Shown here: positions 45,125 to 54,355 of the stretch, piece after piece | Layout: each line of letters begins with the position of its first letter | Position numbering within the stretch: position 1 is the first letter of the stretch | NCBI GenBank assembly: GCA_947446025.1 | Contig: CANFEY010000001.1 | Location: 92,191-156,190 of the forward strand | Length of the DNA stretch: 64,000 nucleotides | Source of the DNA: Bryobacterales bacterium | GTDB taxonomy: Bacteria; Acidobacteriota; Terriglobia; Bryobacterales; Bryobacteraceae | Direction of reading: 5' to 3' | Notes under the pieces: generated by a model | Seen by the model: the letters and a program-made list of their open reading frames with translations, nothing else | What the model was told of the DNA's origin: nothing | The model's database searches: none | Position numbers and translations under genes: made by a program

Positions 45125-48100
45125 CCGCCGCTGTAGCTTCCACGGCCGCGATCAGTTCCACGGCGCTCACAGGCTTGGTGATGAAGTCATCCATGCCGGC
45201 GTTGAGGCACCGTTCGCGGTCGCCTTTCATGGTGTGGGCAGTCAGTGCGATGATCGGCGTGTGCATGCCCAGGCGGGCTTCGCGCTCGCGGATGAGTGAG
45301 GTGGCCTGCAGGCCGTCCATATCCGGCATCTGGACGTCCATCAAGACAACATCGTAGTGGCCCGTCTGCAGCCTCTCCAGTGCTTCCCGCCCAGTGGCGG
45401 TGACGTCCACTTTATGGCCGCGCTTTTCCAAAAGACGAGTTGCCAGCCGCTGGTTGATGACGTTGTCTTCCGCCAACAGGATGCGCAGCACGGTGGCTGG
45501 CCGCTCAGTGGGAACACTTGGCGGTGTGATGGCGCGCGCCATGTTTGCCAGATCGTCGCCTGTCCGGGAGACGAGTCCGAAGCGCGCCGTGAATTGGAAC
45601 TGGCTACCTTTTCCTAGTTCGCTTTCCACCCAGATGGATCCGCTCATCAGTTCCACCAGGCGGGAGCAGATGGTGAGCCCCAGGCCCGTGCCGCCGTAGC
45701 GCCGTGTGGTGGAGCCGTCCACTTGCCGGAAGGATTCAAAGATCACCTTGCGTTTATCCGCCGGGATGCCGATGCCGGTGTCGCGAACCTCAAAGTGCAG
45801 CAGAACGCCGCTGGCGTTCTCCCCTTCGCGGCGGACGTGGATTGAGATTGTGCCTGTTTCGGTGAACTTGACGGCATTGCCCACCAGATTAAGAAGGACC
45901 TGCCGCAGCCGGTCCGGGTCTCCGATCAACTGCGCGGGAACGTCGTCCGCCACTTCACACTTGTATTCCAGCTTCTTCGAACGCAGCGGGACTGTGAAGA
46001 TTTTTGCCGAATCCTCCAGGCATTCCTGTAGCGAAAATTCGATTGGGTTCAAATCCAGCCGGCCGGCCTCGATCTTAGAGAAGTCGAGAATGTCGTTGAT
46101 GATGGTCAGCAGGGAGTCGGCCGAGAAGCGCGCGGCTTCCAGGTATTCGCGCTGTTCGGGCTCGAGATCGGTGCTAAGAACAATGTCGGTCATTCCCAGC
46201 ACCCCGTTCATCGGAGTGCGGATTTCGTGGCTCATGTTGGCGAGGAACTCGCTCTTCAGTTTGCTGGCCTGCTGGGCTTCCACAAGCAGGCGCTCGATCT
46301 CACCCTTTTGCTCATGCACCACGGTGGTTTCGTGCTCAGCGCGGGCCTTTTCGATGGAGAGTTCGTGGGTGCGGGTGGTAACGGCCTGTTCCAGACGATG
46401 GCGCTCGGCTTCCAGGCGGTAGGTACGGCGCTGCCACATATAGCGGCCGATCACCAGCGTCACCAGGACGGTGGCCAGGCGGAACCACCAGGAAAGGAAC
46501 CAGGGAGTGGCTACGCGGAATTCGATGTGAGCCGGCTCCAGGCTCCAGCGTCCCTGCGCGTTCTGCGCCATCACTTCCAATGTCTGCACGCCGGACCCCG
46601 GCAGATAGGTAAGATCGGTGCCGGTAGTCTCTTCGTCGGCGCCCCCGATGCTGTAGTGGTAAGTGACGGCGGACTCATGGGCGAAGGTGAGCGCCGCGAA
46701 GTGTACGGAGAGCGTCCGGAAGCCGTAGGGGATTTCAATATTGGAATCGCCGTTCCACTCCATGCCGCCGAAGCGGATGGAGGTAAATACCACCGTGGGC
46801 GGCACCTCGGGAAGGGGCACAGCGCGGGGTTGATAGCGCGACAAACCGCGGCTGGTACCAATCCACACTCCATCTTCGTTGGCCAGGAACGCCTGACTGT
46901 TGCAATCGTCCCAAATCAGGCCGTCGCTGCGGCCCAGATGTTTCCAGCGGGTCTGATCGAAGATATCCGCGCCACGGTCGGTTCCCACCCAGAGGCGCCC
47001 TTGCATATCGAAGCCCAAGAACATCGATTTGTCGGACCGCAGGCCGGATGTGGCGTTTGAAGTGATGTGTTCCACCCGGCTTCTGCCTGCGCTGAAGGTG
47101 AGGTGGGTGAGCCCCAGGGCCTCCCGGTAGCCGATCCAGACCGATGCGCCGTCAGGGGAGGGCGCAACTTGTGCCACGCCGTTGGCGCGAAGCCCGTCCG
47201 CCACGGTGAATCTGCGCGGCTTGCCCTCTGGGAACAAGACCAGCCCGTAGTTGCCGCACGCCCAGATTTGGCCCAAGGCGTCCTCGGCGGCGAACACGAA
47301 GCTCTCGTTGGCGTCTGATCCGGGAGGCAGCATTCGCTCGAAACCAACGTTGCCATCGGGGCGCGGGGTACCCCGAAACAGCCCACGGCGTGTGGAGACC
47401 CATACCCGCTGACGCCGGTCCACAAGGACGTGCAGTGCGTCTGCGTCCGGGCCCAGAGAATATGGCCGCGCCTGGCCCGTGGCGCTGAGCCGCACCACTC
47501 CCTTGGCATCCGCCGCGATCCACAAGGATCCGTCCGCAGCCGGGGCAACGGAGCGCGCGAATTCCACCCCCGGTACGCGCTGCTGCGTCCAGGTCAACTT
47601 TCCGGCGCTGGGATCCGCGTAGTTCAGTCCGAAGCGCGATCCCACCCACAGCTTGCCCTTCTTATCCTTGGCCACGGACCAGATCACGGAGTGGCTCAGG
47701 CCTTCCTTCTGGGTCCAACTCTCCCATTCCCCGTAGCCCAGCCATCGCGCCAAACCCGATCCCAAAAGGCCCAGCCAGATGGAGCCTTCCTGGTCCTTCA
47801 ACACGGTAGCGATGTCGCTATTGCCTAAGCCATCGTTGGCATGGATGATTTCCCAGCCGTTGGCAGTCTGGCGCGCCAGCCCTTCGTCGGACGGCACCAG
47901 CAGGCGATCTTCGGGGTCCAGTGCGAGCGTGGGGATGGCGTTGGTAGTCTCCGGAACGCCAGTTACCCGTTCGAAGTTCGATGCACCGGCCCGGCGCAGG
48001 AACAGATCCCGCTCGCCGCGGACCCACAAGTCGCCGTCGACGCTGCCCTGAATCGCCCACCACTCGGTCGCCGGAAGGCCGGCAGGCTTGCCCACCTCGC

Positions 48101-48686
48101 GCGCGATGCCTCCCTCCAGCACACACAAATTCTTACCGCACCCGTACCAGACTTTGCCCGAAGCATCGAGGAAAACGCTGGCGATGCTTGGATCGCGCAG
48201 CCCCTCAGGTGGCGCTACAAGGTCGAATCCATCGGCGGGTGTACCGCGCACCAAACCACGCTCGGTGGCGAGATACATGTTGCCCTGGGCATCGGTAGCG
48301 ATGCCTTGCCGCCACATGATGCCCTCTGCCGTTCCGCCCTGCTTGAGCTTGATGGGGACGGCCTCAAACCGTTCGCGGACGCGCTTAGCGAGGCCCGACC
48401 GGGTGCCGACCCATAGCGTGCTATCCGCGGCGAGGTGTAGGGATTCGATGCGCGTGCCGGGTAAGCCCTCGGCTGTGGAAAACGTAGTGAAGCGGCTTCC
48501 GTCGTAGCGATACAGGCCGTTCTGGGTGCCCACCCAAAGGAATCCCGCCCGGTCCTGCGCCACCACTTGGACTACTTGGTTCTTCAGCCCTTCGTCGGCA
48601 CCGTAGAATTTGAAGTTATGGCGCTGCGCCCAGGCCGGGGTGGCCAATACCAGCAGCAGGGCGAAGTGTAAACGCAAGGAGACCAT
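45102..48686 (-). CDS. Hybrid sensor histidine kinase with two-propeller reg_prop sensor
   Basis: This 1194-residue protein has a signal peptide, about a dozen reg_prop beta-propeller repeats (residues about 25-690, e.g. DRAGFLWVGTQNGLYRYDG) and a Y_Y_Y domain. A transmembrane helix near 770 (FRLATVLVTLVIGRYMW) and a coiled coil follow. The kinase core has HisKA EFLANMSHEIRTPMNGVLG and HATPase motifs (VGNAVKFTETG, DTGIGIP, GTGLGL). The C-terminal receiver carries DVVLMDVQMPDMDGLQ. There is no DNA-binding HTH, so phosphotransfer to another regulator is expected. Such periplasmic propeller sensors usually read polysaccharide fragments. The input here is unknown. Confidence 0.95.
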   Translation of the reverse strand: MVSLRLHFALLLVLATPAWAQRHNFKFYGADEGLKNQVVQVVAQDRAGFLWVGTQNGLYRYDGSRFTTFSTAEGLPGTRIESLHLAADSTLWVGTRSGLAKRVRERFEAVPIKLKQGGTAEGIMWRQGIATDAQGNMYLATERGLVRGTPADGFDLVAPPEGLRDPSIASVFLDASGKVWYGCGKNLCVLEGGIAREVGKPAGLPATEWWAIQGSVDGDLWVRGERDLFLRRAGASNFERVTGVPETTNAIPTLALDPEDRLLVPSDEGLARQTANGWEIIHANDGLGNSDIATVLKDQEGSIWLGLLGSGLARWLGYGEWESWTQKEGLSHSVIWSVAKDKKGKLWVGSRFGLNYADPSAGKLTWTQQRVPGVEFARSVAPAADGSLWIAADAKGVVRLSATGQARPYSLGPDADALHVLVDRRQRVWVSTRRGLFRGTPRPDGNVGFERMLPPGSDANESFVFAAEDALGQIWACGNYGLVLFPEGKPRRFTVADGLRANGVAQVAPSPDGASVWIGYREALGLTHLTFSAGRSRVEHITSNATSGLRSDKSMFLGFDMQGRLWVGTDRGADIFDQTRWKHLGRSDGLIWDDCNSQAFLANEDGVWIGTSRGLSRYQPRAVPLPEVPPTVVFTSIRFGGMEWNGDSNIEIPYGFRTLSVHFAALTFAHESAVTYHYSIGGADEETTGTDLTYLPGSGVQTLEVMAQNAQGRWSLEPAHIEFRVATPWFLSWWFRLATVLVTLVIGRYMWQRRTYRLEAERHRLEQAVTTRTHELSIEKARAEHETTVVHEQKGEIERLLVEAQQASKLKSEFLANMSHEIRTPMNGVLGMTDIVLSTDLEPEQREYLEAARFSADSLLTIINDILDFSKIEAGRLDLNPIEFSLQECLEDSAKIFTVPLRSKKLEYKCEVADDVPAQLIGDPDRLRQVLLNLVGNAVKFTETGTISIHVRREGENASGVLLHFEVRDTGIGIPADKRKVIFESFRQVDGSTTRRYGGTGLGLTICSRLVELMSGSIWVESELGKGSQFQFTARFGLVSRTGDDLANMARAITPPSVPTERPATVLRILLAEDNVINQRLATRLLEKRGHKVDVTATGREALERLQTGHYDVVLMDVQMPDMDGLQATSLIREREARLGMHTPIIALTAHTMKGDRERCLNAGMDDFITKPVSAVELIAAVEATAAATSARPA

Positions 48687-48749
48687 CGGGTTCTACTTAG
48701 TACCCTAGAATTTCGACAGTTTCTTTTGATTTCAATAGGGTAGCGGGAG

Positions 48750-49400
48750 CTACCAGGCGTGGCGGGGCCGCAATAGCTCGGTGATCGTGCGCAGCAGCAC
48801 CCAGGCGTGCAGGCCCGGGCCATAGTGCCGCGCCAGGAACACGTCCAGCCTTCGCCGTTGCGCATAGGTAAGCCGATTGCGGCCCATCACTTGCCACAAT
48901 CCGGTGAGTCCGGGCGGCACGGATAGCACCTCGGCTTGCGCTTCGGCGTAGTGTTCGTCCAACTCGGCTTGGGTCATTGGGCGGGGGCCGACGAAGCGCA
49001 TACTGCCCGTGGTCACCTGCCAGAGCTGGGGAAGTTCGTCCAGCGAGTGCCTGCGGCAGAAGGCTGCGAAGCGGCTGGTCACCCGGGGGTCGTGTCCGGC
49101 CTTCAGGGCGGGCACATGGGTGTCCTGCAGGCGTTCCACGAAAGCGGCGTGGCCTTTGCCAGGGCCGCCTGCCCACATGGTACGGACCTTCCATACCCAC
49201 AACGGCTGGCCGAACTGCCCCACGCGCAAGTGCCCAACCAGCGGCGCGCGCCCGGAGAGCAGGCGAATGACCGCCAGCACGATCAGTAGTAGCGGAGCGA
49301 TGCACAGCAAAGCAACGCCGGACAAGCAGCGCTCCCAGAAAGGCGCGCCATTGGTCTCGGCTGTTGCGATCCGCGTGAGTGTAAGGGATGGTGCAGCCAT
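48750..49400 (-). CDS. Bacterial sugar transferase (undecaprenyl-phosphate-linked)
   Basis: This 216-residue member of the WcaJ/RfbP-type phosphoglycosyltransferase family has one membrane helix (about 28-48). Its catalytic domain carries FKVRTM-like WKVRTMWAG, HSLDELPQLWQVTTGSMRFVGPRP and VPPGLTGLWQVMGRN. It transfers a sugar phosphate to undecaprenyl phosphate at the start of surface polysaccharide synthesis. It is shorter than the full polytopic form. Only its neighbouring sensor kinase hints at regulation, and no other polysaccharide genes flank it. Confidence 0.88.
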   Translation of the reverse strand: MAAPSLTLTRIATAETNGAPFWERCLSGVALLCIAPLLLIVLAVIRLLSGRAPLVGHLRVGQFGQPLWVWKVRTMWAGGPGKGHAAFVERLQDTHVPALKAGHDPRVTSRFAAFCRRHSLDELPQLWQVTTGSMRFVGPRPMTQAELDEHYAEAQAEVLSVPPGLTGLWQVMGRNRLTYAQRRRLDVFLARHYGPGLHAWVLLRTITELLRPRHAW

Positions 49401-49560
49401 CTCTAATTGGTTGGACTAGTCCGGCATTCGCTGCGGAACCGGTGGAGCAGGGCGGTACAATGAGGACCGGAGAATTTTCCTGCTGCTGCCGCTGCTATTT
49501 ACGGCCGGTCTCGCCGGACTGGCCTTTCTGCCGTCCATCCGCCAGAATCCCACGCAGTTT

Positions 49561-50943
49561 GTGTCCTTGTTGGGCGCGGCTGGGTTGTTCTGCGCCTGGA
49601 ATCTGGCGTTGCGCTTGCTGCGCCGTCCGGTGCCCCACATCGAAGTGGTGTTGCGCAAGCAGCACTACCTGCAGGCCTGGATCCAAGGCTCGCTGATGCT
49701 GTACTGGGGCTGGTACTGGCCCCCGGTTTACGAGCACGCCCCGCTGATCCTGGCGCAACTCCTGTTCGCGTACGCGTTCGATATGCTGCTGGGCTGGTCG
49801 CGGCGGGATCACTACACGCTCAGCTTCGCGGCTTTCCCCATCATCTTTAGCACGAATCTCTTTCTGTGGTTCAAGCCGGAGTGGTTCTACCTGCAATTCG
49901 CCATGGTGGCGCTGGGCATGGCCGCGAAGGAGTTCGTCCGCTGGGAGAAAGACGGCCGGTCCGCGCACATTTTCAATCCGTCGTCGTTTCCGCTCGCGAT
50001 TGTCTCGGTGATTTTGCTCGCCACGGGGAGCACGGATATCACCCGGGGTCAGGAGATCGCTAGCACGCAGTTCTTTCCGCCGCACATCTACCTGGTGCTG
50101 TTCCTTGCTGGGCTGCCGGGACAATTTCTCTTCGGCGTGACCACGATGACGATGTCGGCTGTGGTCTCGACCGTTGTGTTCGGACACGTCTACTTCGCGC
50201 TCACTGGTATCTATTTCTTCTACGATTCCTTCATCCCGGTCTCTGTGTTCCTGGGCATGCATCTTTTGTTCACCGATCCAGCCACCGCACCGCGGACTGA
50301 GCTGGGGCGGATTTTCTACGGCGTGATCTATGGGCTCAGCACGATTGGGCTGTACCAGTTGCTGGGCAGCGCGGGTCTGCCCACGTTCTACGACAAGCTG
50401 TTGCAGGTGCCGTTCATGAACCTGGCTGTGCAGCGTATTGACCGGCTGGCCGGATCTGCCTTCACTCTGGGACGCAGGCTGCTACCCAGGCAGCGGAGCC
50501 TCGCCTACATGTCGGTCTGGGCCGTGGTCTTCGCGGTGTTGAGCGCCACGCAGACAGTGGGCGACGATCATCCCGGCCAGTGGGTCCCGTTCTGGCGGCA
50601 GGCTTGCCAGGAAGGCCGCGCCTACGCTTGTCCCTACGCCGCGGATTTGCACCAGACGTTTTGTGACCAAGGCTCGCCGTGGGCCTGTAATGAAGCGGGG
50701 CTGCTGCATGTTGCGCTCTCGCGTTCCGGGGAAGACCGCCGCCGGCTGGATATCGCAGGTGCTGCGCCGCCGTTCCGCCGAGGTTGCGAGCTCGGCTTCG
50801 AGGCAGCGTGTCGAAATTTGAATACACTGGCGGCCGGCTCAAACGATTTCACGCCAGCGCCGCCGACACCGGTGGATCTCCCCATTCTTGCAAGAGGCAG
50901 CAAGCGGGAACGAAGCGTGATTGCCCCGGACGTCGTACGATAG
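49561..50943 (+). CDS. RnfD/NqrB-like membrane protein with Cys-rich C-terminal tail
   Basis: The visible frame gives 460 residues from a GTG, but in-frame homology-like sequence (FLLLPLLFTAGLAGLAFLPS) continues upstream to about 49474. An ATG at 49460 would join it if one more T were present in the TTTT run at 49475-49478. The membrane part has FDMLLGWSRRDHYTLSFAAFPIIFSTNLFLWF and HLLFTDPATAPRTELG, which resemble the NQR2/RnfD/RnfE family. The last 120 residues (CQEGRAYACPYAADLH, CNEAGLL, CELGFEAACRNL) form Sel1-like cysteine-rich repeats. No other rnf or nqr genes are present. Confidence 0.75.
   Translation: MSLLGAAGLFCAWNLALRLLRRPVPHIEVVLRKQHYLQAWIQGSLMLYWGWYWPPVYEHAPLILAQLLFAYAFDMLLGWSRRDHYTLSFAAFPIIFSTNLFLWFKPEWFYLQFAMVALGMAAKEFVRWEKDGRSAHIFNPSSFPLAIVSVILLATGSTDITRGQEIASTQFFPPHIYLVLFLAGLPGQFLFGVTTMTMSAVVSTVVFGHVYFALTGIYFFYDSFIPVSVFLGMHLLFTDPATAPRTELGRIFYGVIYGLSTIGLYQLLGSAGLPTFYDKLLQVPFMNLAVQRIDRLAGSAFTLGRRLLPRQRSLAYMSVWAVVFAVLSATQTVGDDHPGQWVPFWRQACQEGRAYACPYAADLHQTFCDQGSPWACNEAGLLHVALSRSGEDRRRLDIAGAAPPFRRGCELGFEAACRNLNTLAAGSNDFTPAPPTPVDLPILARGSKRERSVIAPDVVR
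50936..50941 (+). promoter_or_regulatory. -10 hexamer TACGAT of the MFS gene
   Basis: TACGAT lies 6 nt before the ATG at 50948. It overlaps the stop codon of the RnfD-like gene. Confidence 0.4.
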
Positions 50944-50947
50944 CTGG

Positions 50948-52156
50948 ATGCTCAATCGTTGGTGGCGGGTTGTCGGCGGATTGTCCATGAACTTGGCGCT
51001 GGGCACGCTCTATGGTTGGAGCGTGTTCGTAGCGCCGCTCGAAGCCCGCTTCGGCTGGAAGCGCGCGGACACGTCGATGGTGTTCACCATCGCGGTGATC
51101 GTCTTTGCGCTCAGCTTCGTCGTCGCGGGCCGGATTCAGGATCGCTACGGACCGCTGGTCTGCTCGCTGATCGGCGGCACGCTGGTGAGCTTGGGCTTCT
51201 TCCTGTGCGCCTACACCGAGAGCCTGGAATACCTCTTCGTCTGCTTCGGCGTGATCGGCGGGCTGGGCAACGGCTTCGGCTACGCGACACCGATTCCGGT
51301 CATGGCTAAATGGTTCCCTGATAAGCGTGGCCTGGCCGTCGGCATCGCAGTGGGCGGGTATGGCGCGGGATCGGCGATCTTCGGGCCGCTCTCGCAATTG
51401 AAGTTGATCCCGGCGTACGGGCTACCCGCGACGTTTCAGATCCTGGGCGCGATCTTCTTCGTAATGACGATGGTGGGGGCGCTGCTGCTGCGCAATCCTC
51501 CCGCCGGTTACCGGCCGGATGGCTGGTCTCCCGCAGCGGCGAAGAGGGCGGAATCGGCCCGCGAGTTTACTCCCGGCGAAATGCTGCGGACACGCACTTT
51601 CTACCTGATGTGGGCGGGTTACGCGCTGGGATGCTCGGCCGGGTTGATGGTGATCAGTCAGCTGGTGCCCTTCGCTACCAGCGTCGGCATCGCGGGGGCG
51701 GCGCTTTCGACAATGACGCTTGTAGTCGGCGCGTTCGGGAACGCCTTGGGGCGGATACTCTCCGGCTGGATGTCGGACCGGCTGGGGCGCATCAACGTGC
51801 TGCGTACCATGATCGGCATTTGCGTGGTCGCCATGCCTGCTCTGTATGCGGCGGGGACCAGCGTGGTGCTGTTGTACTTGGCGGTCTTCGTCGTGTATTG
51901 GTGCTATGGCACGCAGCTCTCAGTCAATGGCGTGGCGGCGGCGGATTTTTGGGGAGTGAAGAATGCGGGCGTCAACTACGGGTTCTTGTTCACGGCGTGG
52001 GGTGTGGCGGGAATTATCGGGCCTCGGATTGGAGGGGTCCTTTATGACCGCTACCATGACTACCAATATGCGTTCTATGCAGCAGCGGGGCTGGCGGCGG
52101 TGGCGCTGTTGTGTGAGCTCGCCGCGAAACGTCCCGCGCTATCGCCCCAGGGCTAG
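50948..52156 (+). CDS. MFS transporter of the oxalate:formate antiporter (OxlT-like) group
   Basis: This 402-residue permease has about 12 transmembrane helices. Features of the OxlT-like group are the N-terminal GGLSMNLALGTLYGWSVFVAPLEARFGW and the GRIQDRYGP loop, then GGLGNGFGYATPIPVMAKWFPDKRGLAVGI. The C-terminal half repeats MFS signatures (GRILSGWMSDRLGR). Substrate is probably a carboxylate, though the OxlT call is by family resemblance only. It overlaps the convergent spermidine-synthase-like gene by 18 nt. Confidence 0.87.
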   Translation: MLNRWWRVVGGLSMNLALGTLYGWSVFVAPLEARFGWKRADTSMVFTIAVIVFALSFVVAGRIQDRYGPLVCSLIGGTLVSLGFFLCAYTESLEYLFVCFGVIGGLGNGFGYATPIPVMAKWFPDKRGLAVGIAVGGYGAGSAIFGPLSQLKLIPAYGLPATFQILGAIFFVMTMVGALLLRNPPAGYRPDGWSPAAAKRAESAREFTPGEMLRTRTFYLMWAGYALGCSAGLMVISQLVPFATSVGIAGAALSTMTLVVGAFGNALGRILSGWMSDRLGRINVLRTMIGICVVAMPALYAAGTSVVLLYLAVFVVYWCYGTQLSVNGVAAADFWGVKNAGVNYGFLFTAWGVAGIIGPRIGGVLYDRYHDYQYAFYAAAGLAAVALLCELAAKRPALSPQG

Positions 52157-54352
52157 CGCACGCCGCAACGAATCCACGCGGCCTTCGCGGCTGGTGAATG
52201 CATCTTCGGGAAACTTGCGGTGCGCTAAAAGGGCTGCGTAGATGGCGGCGCTGTCGTCCAGATTGAGGCCGAAGCCGGCCAGATACTGCATGCGCAAGTT
52301 CGTATCACGGTTGATCTCCGCGCCTTCGAGCCACGCCCGCAGGTCGCTGCCGCGTCCGGCGTAGGTGGCGAATAAATCCACGGGGGATTGGAAGCCGGCT
52401 TCCGCGAGCGAGTCTGGCACCAGACGGTCGTCGCCGTAGCCGAAGCGCTGTTCCATTTCATCCAGGTCAATGCGCAGTGGCTCGGCCTGGCCCAGCAGCA
52501 CCATGTCGTGCCCCAGGCCTTGATACGGGTTGCCCCAAATGGTGCCATTCGGGAAGACCTCAAAGAATGTGGCGAGGGTGCTCTTCACGGCGGCCTCGTC
52601 GGTTTCGAACAGCTGCACGTACATCGTGATGGTGCCGCCGGGTTTGAGGTGCTGCTTGGCCGCCTCGTAGAATTCTTTGGTGTAGAGGTTCGCGGCACCT
52701 TTCACCCACGGGTCCAGGGGGTCCACTGTGATGCCGTCGAATTTTTCGCGCGAGTTGAGCAGGTAGTGGCGGCCGTCCTCGATTTGCAGGCGCACTTTCG
52801 GATTGCGCAGGACATCAAAGTTGGGTTCGCCGAAGTACGCCGCGGCCGCTTGCGGGACCAAAGGCTCGATCTCCGCGATGGTGACCCGCTCCACGCGCGG
52901 ATCAATGGACACCGCGCCCGCCGTGACTCCCGCGCCGCAGCCGATCACCAGCACGGAGCGCGGGCTGGGCGACATCAGTGTGGTCAGGTGTCCGAGCATC
53001 CTTTGCAGCCGCAGATCGCGCGCAGTGTTCGAGGCCTGAATTTTCCCCGCCACGTGAAAGGTCATCGTGCCATCGGCGAAACTCGACACTGCCACCGAAG
53101 AATTCACGCCTTCGCCGGCGTACACGATGTCACCTTTATCCACCCACGTGGCGGCGAAGCGCCCGTGTGCGACCAGCAGCTTCGATAGCGGCGGAACGGT
53201 CAGCGTCAGCAGTCCACAGCTGACGGCGGCCAGCAAGCTCCAGCGGCTCACGCGCGCCAGTAGCAGCAGTCCCGCGCCGATGGACACGAACATCAGCAAC
53301 TGCTCGCTCCGTTGCGATCCCAGCGCCGCGATCCCCCACAGGCTTGCTCCCAATGCGCCGATGATTGCGCCCACGGTATTCGCGGAGTAGACCTGGGGCA
53401 TCGCGTTGCCCCGCAGCGCCGTCAAGGCCAGCGTGAAGCTCGCGCCCCAGCAGAGAGTCGGCGGCAGCAGAGCCCACAACGCGCGCACCACATCCAACTC
53501 GAAGTTGAATCCGATGCCGGTAGAGATGGACGGATTGATGGGCCAGTACGGCAGCGAAGCAGATAGGCTGTTTGAAGTCCAAGCGATCCCGGCGGCGGCG
53601 AACAATTGGCACCACCCCAGCGCTTCCCTGGGCCGTTGCACAGTGCGCGCCAGCGTGGACCCGATCCCCAGTCCGCACAGAAACACCGCCAGGATGATCG
53701 AGAGCGTGTACACCGATGCGCCCAGCAGCAGGCCGAGCGTGCGCGTCCAAATCACTTCGCACGCCAACGCGCAGAGTCCCGACAGCGCGATCACGGTGTA
53801 GATTGTCCGATCCCGCGAAGCCTCTCCGAACTTGGCTTGCTCTTCGCGCGACGTGCCCAGCATCGCGAGCCCGGCCACCGTCGCGTTGATTGCCGCCGCA
53901 ACATAGGTCGCCGTGGCGACGTCGAACGTGCGTAGCAGATAGAAGCCCGCCAGCAAGCATCCGAACACCGCGCCCGCGATATTCGCGCTGTAGAGCAAGT
54001 GAGGGGTCTTGGTGCAGCGCGCGAGCGCCGGGAGAGTAGCCCCCATCAACAGGGTCGGTGGTAGCAGACACAGAAAGGAAGCCGCGCCGAGCCATGGGAT
54101 CAGATGGACTACAGCGACCGCGCAGACGGCGATCCCCAGCTCGATGCCCACGTACACACGCAGAGGTTGCCAGCGAGTGCTGAGGCGGGGAAACAGTAGG
54201 CTCCCGGCACACGTCCCGCCCATGAAGGTACCCAGGATGATGGCCAGTGAAACAGCGGAGGAACCCAGCACCAGTTCCAATTGCTGGAACCAGACAACCT
54301 CGTAAATGAGCGCCGCTGCGCCGCTGCCCGCGGCGAGCAGTAGCAGGAGCAT
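52139..54352 (-). CDS. Membrane-anchored spermidine-synthase-like protein
   Basis: This 737-residue protein has an N-terminal half of about 12 transmembrane helices resembling MFS/EmrE-like membrane domains fused to spermidine synthase. The C-terminal spermidine synthase/SAM-fold domain (about residues 430-720) has VLVIGCGAGVTAGAV, VTIAEIEPLV, IEDGRHYLL and FDGITVDPLDPW. Aminopropyl transfer needs decarboxylated SAM. Many membrane-fused members lack known activity. There are no speD or polyamine genes nearby, so the substrate is uncertain. Confidence 0.88.
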   Translation of the reverse strand: MLLLLLAAGSGAAALIYEVVWFQQLELVLGSSAVSLAIILGTFMGGTCAGSLLFPRLSTRWQPLRVYVGIELGIAVCAVAVVHLIPWLGAASFLCLLPPTLLMGATLPALARCTKTPHLLYSANIAGAVFGCLLAGFYLLRTFDVATATYVAAAINATVAGLAMLGTSREEQAKFGEASRDRTIYTVIALSGLCALACEVIWTRTLGLLLGASVYTLSIILAVFLCGLGIGSTLARTVQRPREALGWCQLFAAAGIAWTSNSLSASLPYWPINPSISTGIGFNFELDVVRALWALLPPTLCWGASFTLALTALRGNAMPQVYSANTVGAIIGALGASLWGIAALGSQRSEQLLMFVSIGAGLLLLARVSRWSLLAAVSCGLLTLTVPPLSKLLVAHGRFAATWVDKGDIVYAGEGVNSSVAVSSFADGTMTFHVAGKIQASNTARDLRLQRMLGHLTTLMSPSPRSVLVIGCGAGVTAGAVSIDPRVERVTIAEIEPLVPQAAAAYFGEPNFDVLRNPKVRLQIEDGRHYLLNSREKFDGITVDPLDPWVKGAANLYTKEFYEAAKQHLKPGGTITMYVQLFETDEAAVKSTLATFFEVFPNGTIWGNPYQGLGHDMVLLGQAEPLRIDLDEMEQRFGYGDDRLVPDSLAEAGFQSPVDLFATYAGRGSDLRAWLEGAEINRDTNLRMQYLAGFGLNLDDSAAIYAALLAHRKFPEDAFTSREGRVDSLRRALALGR

Positions 54353-54355
54353 GAA

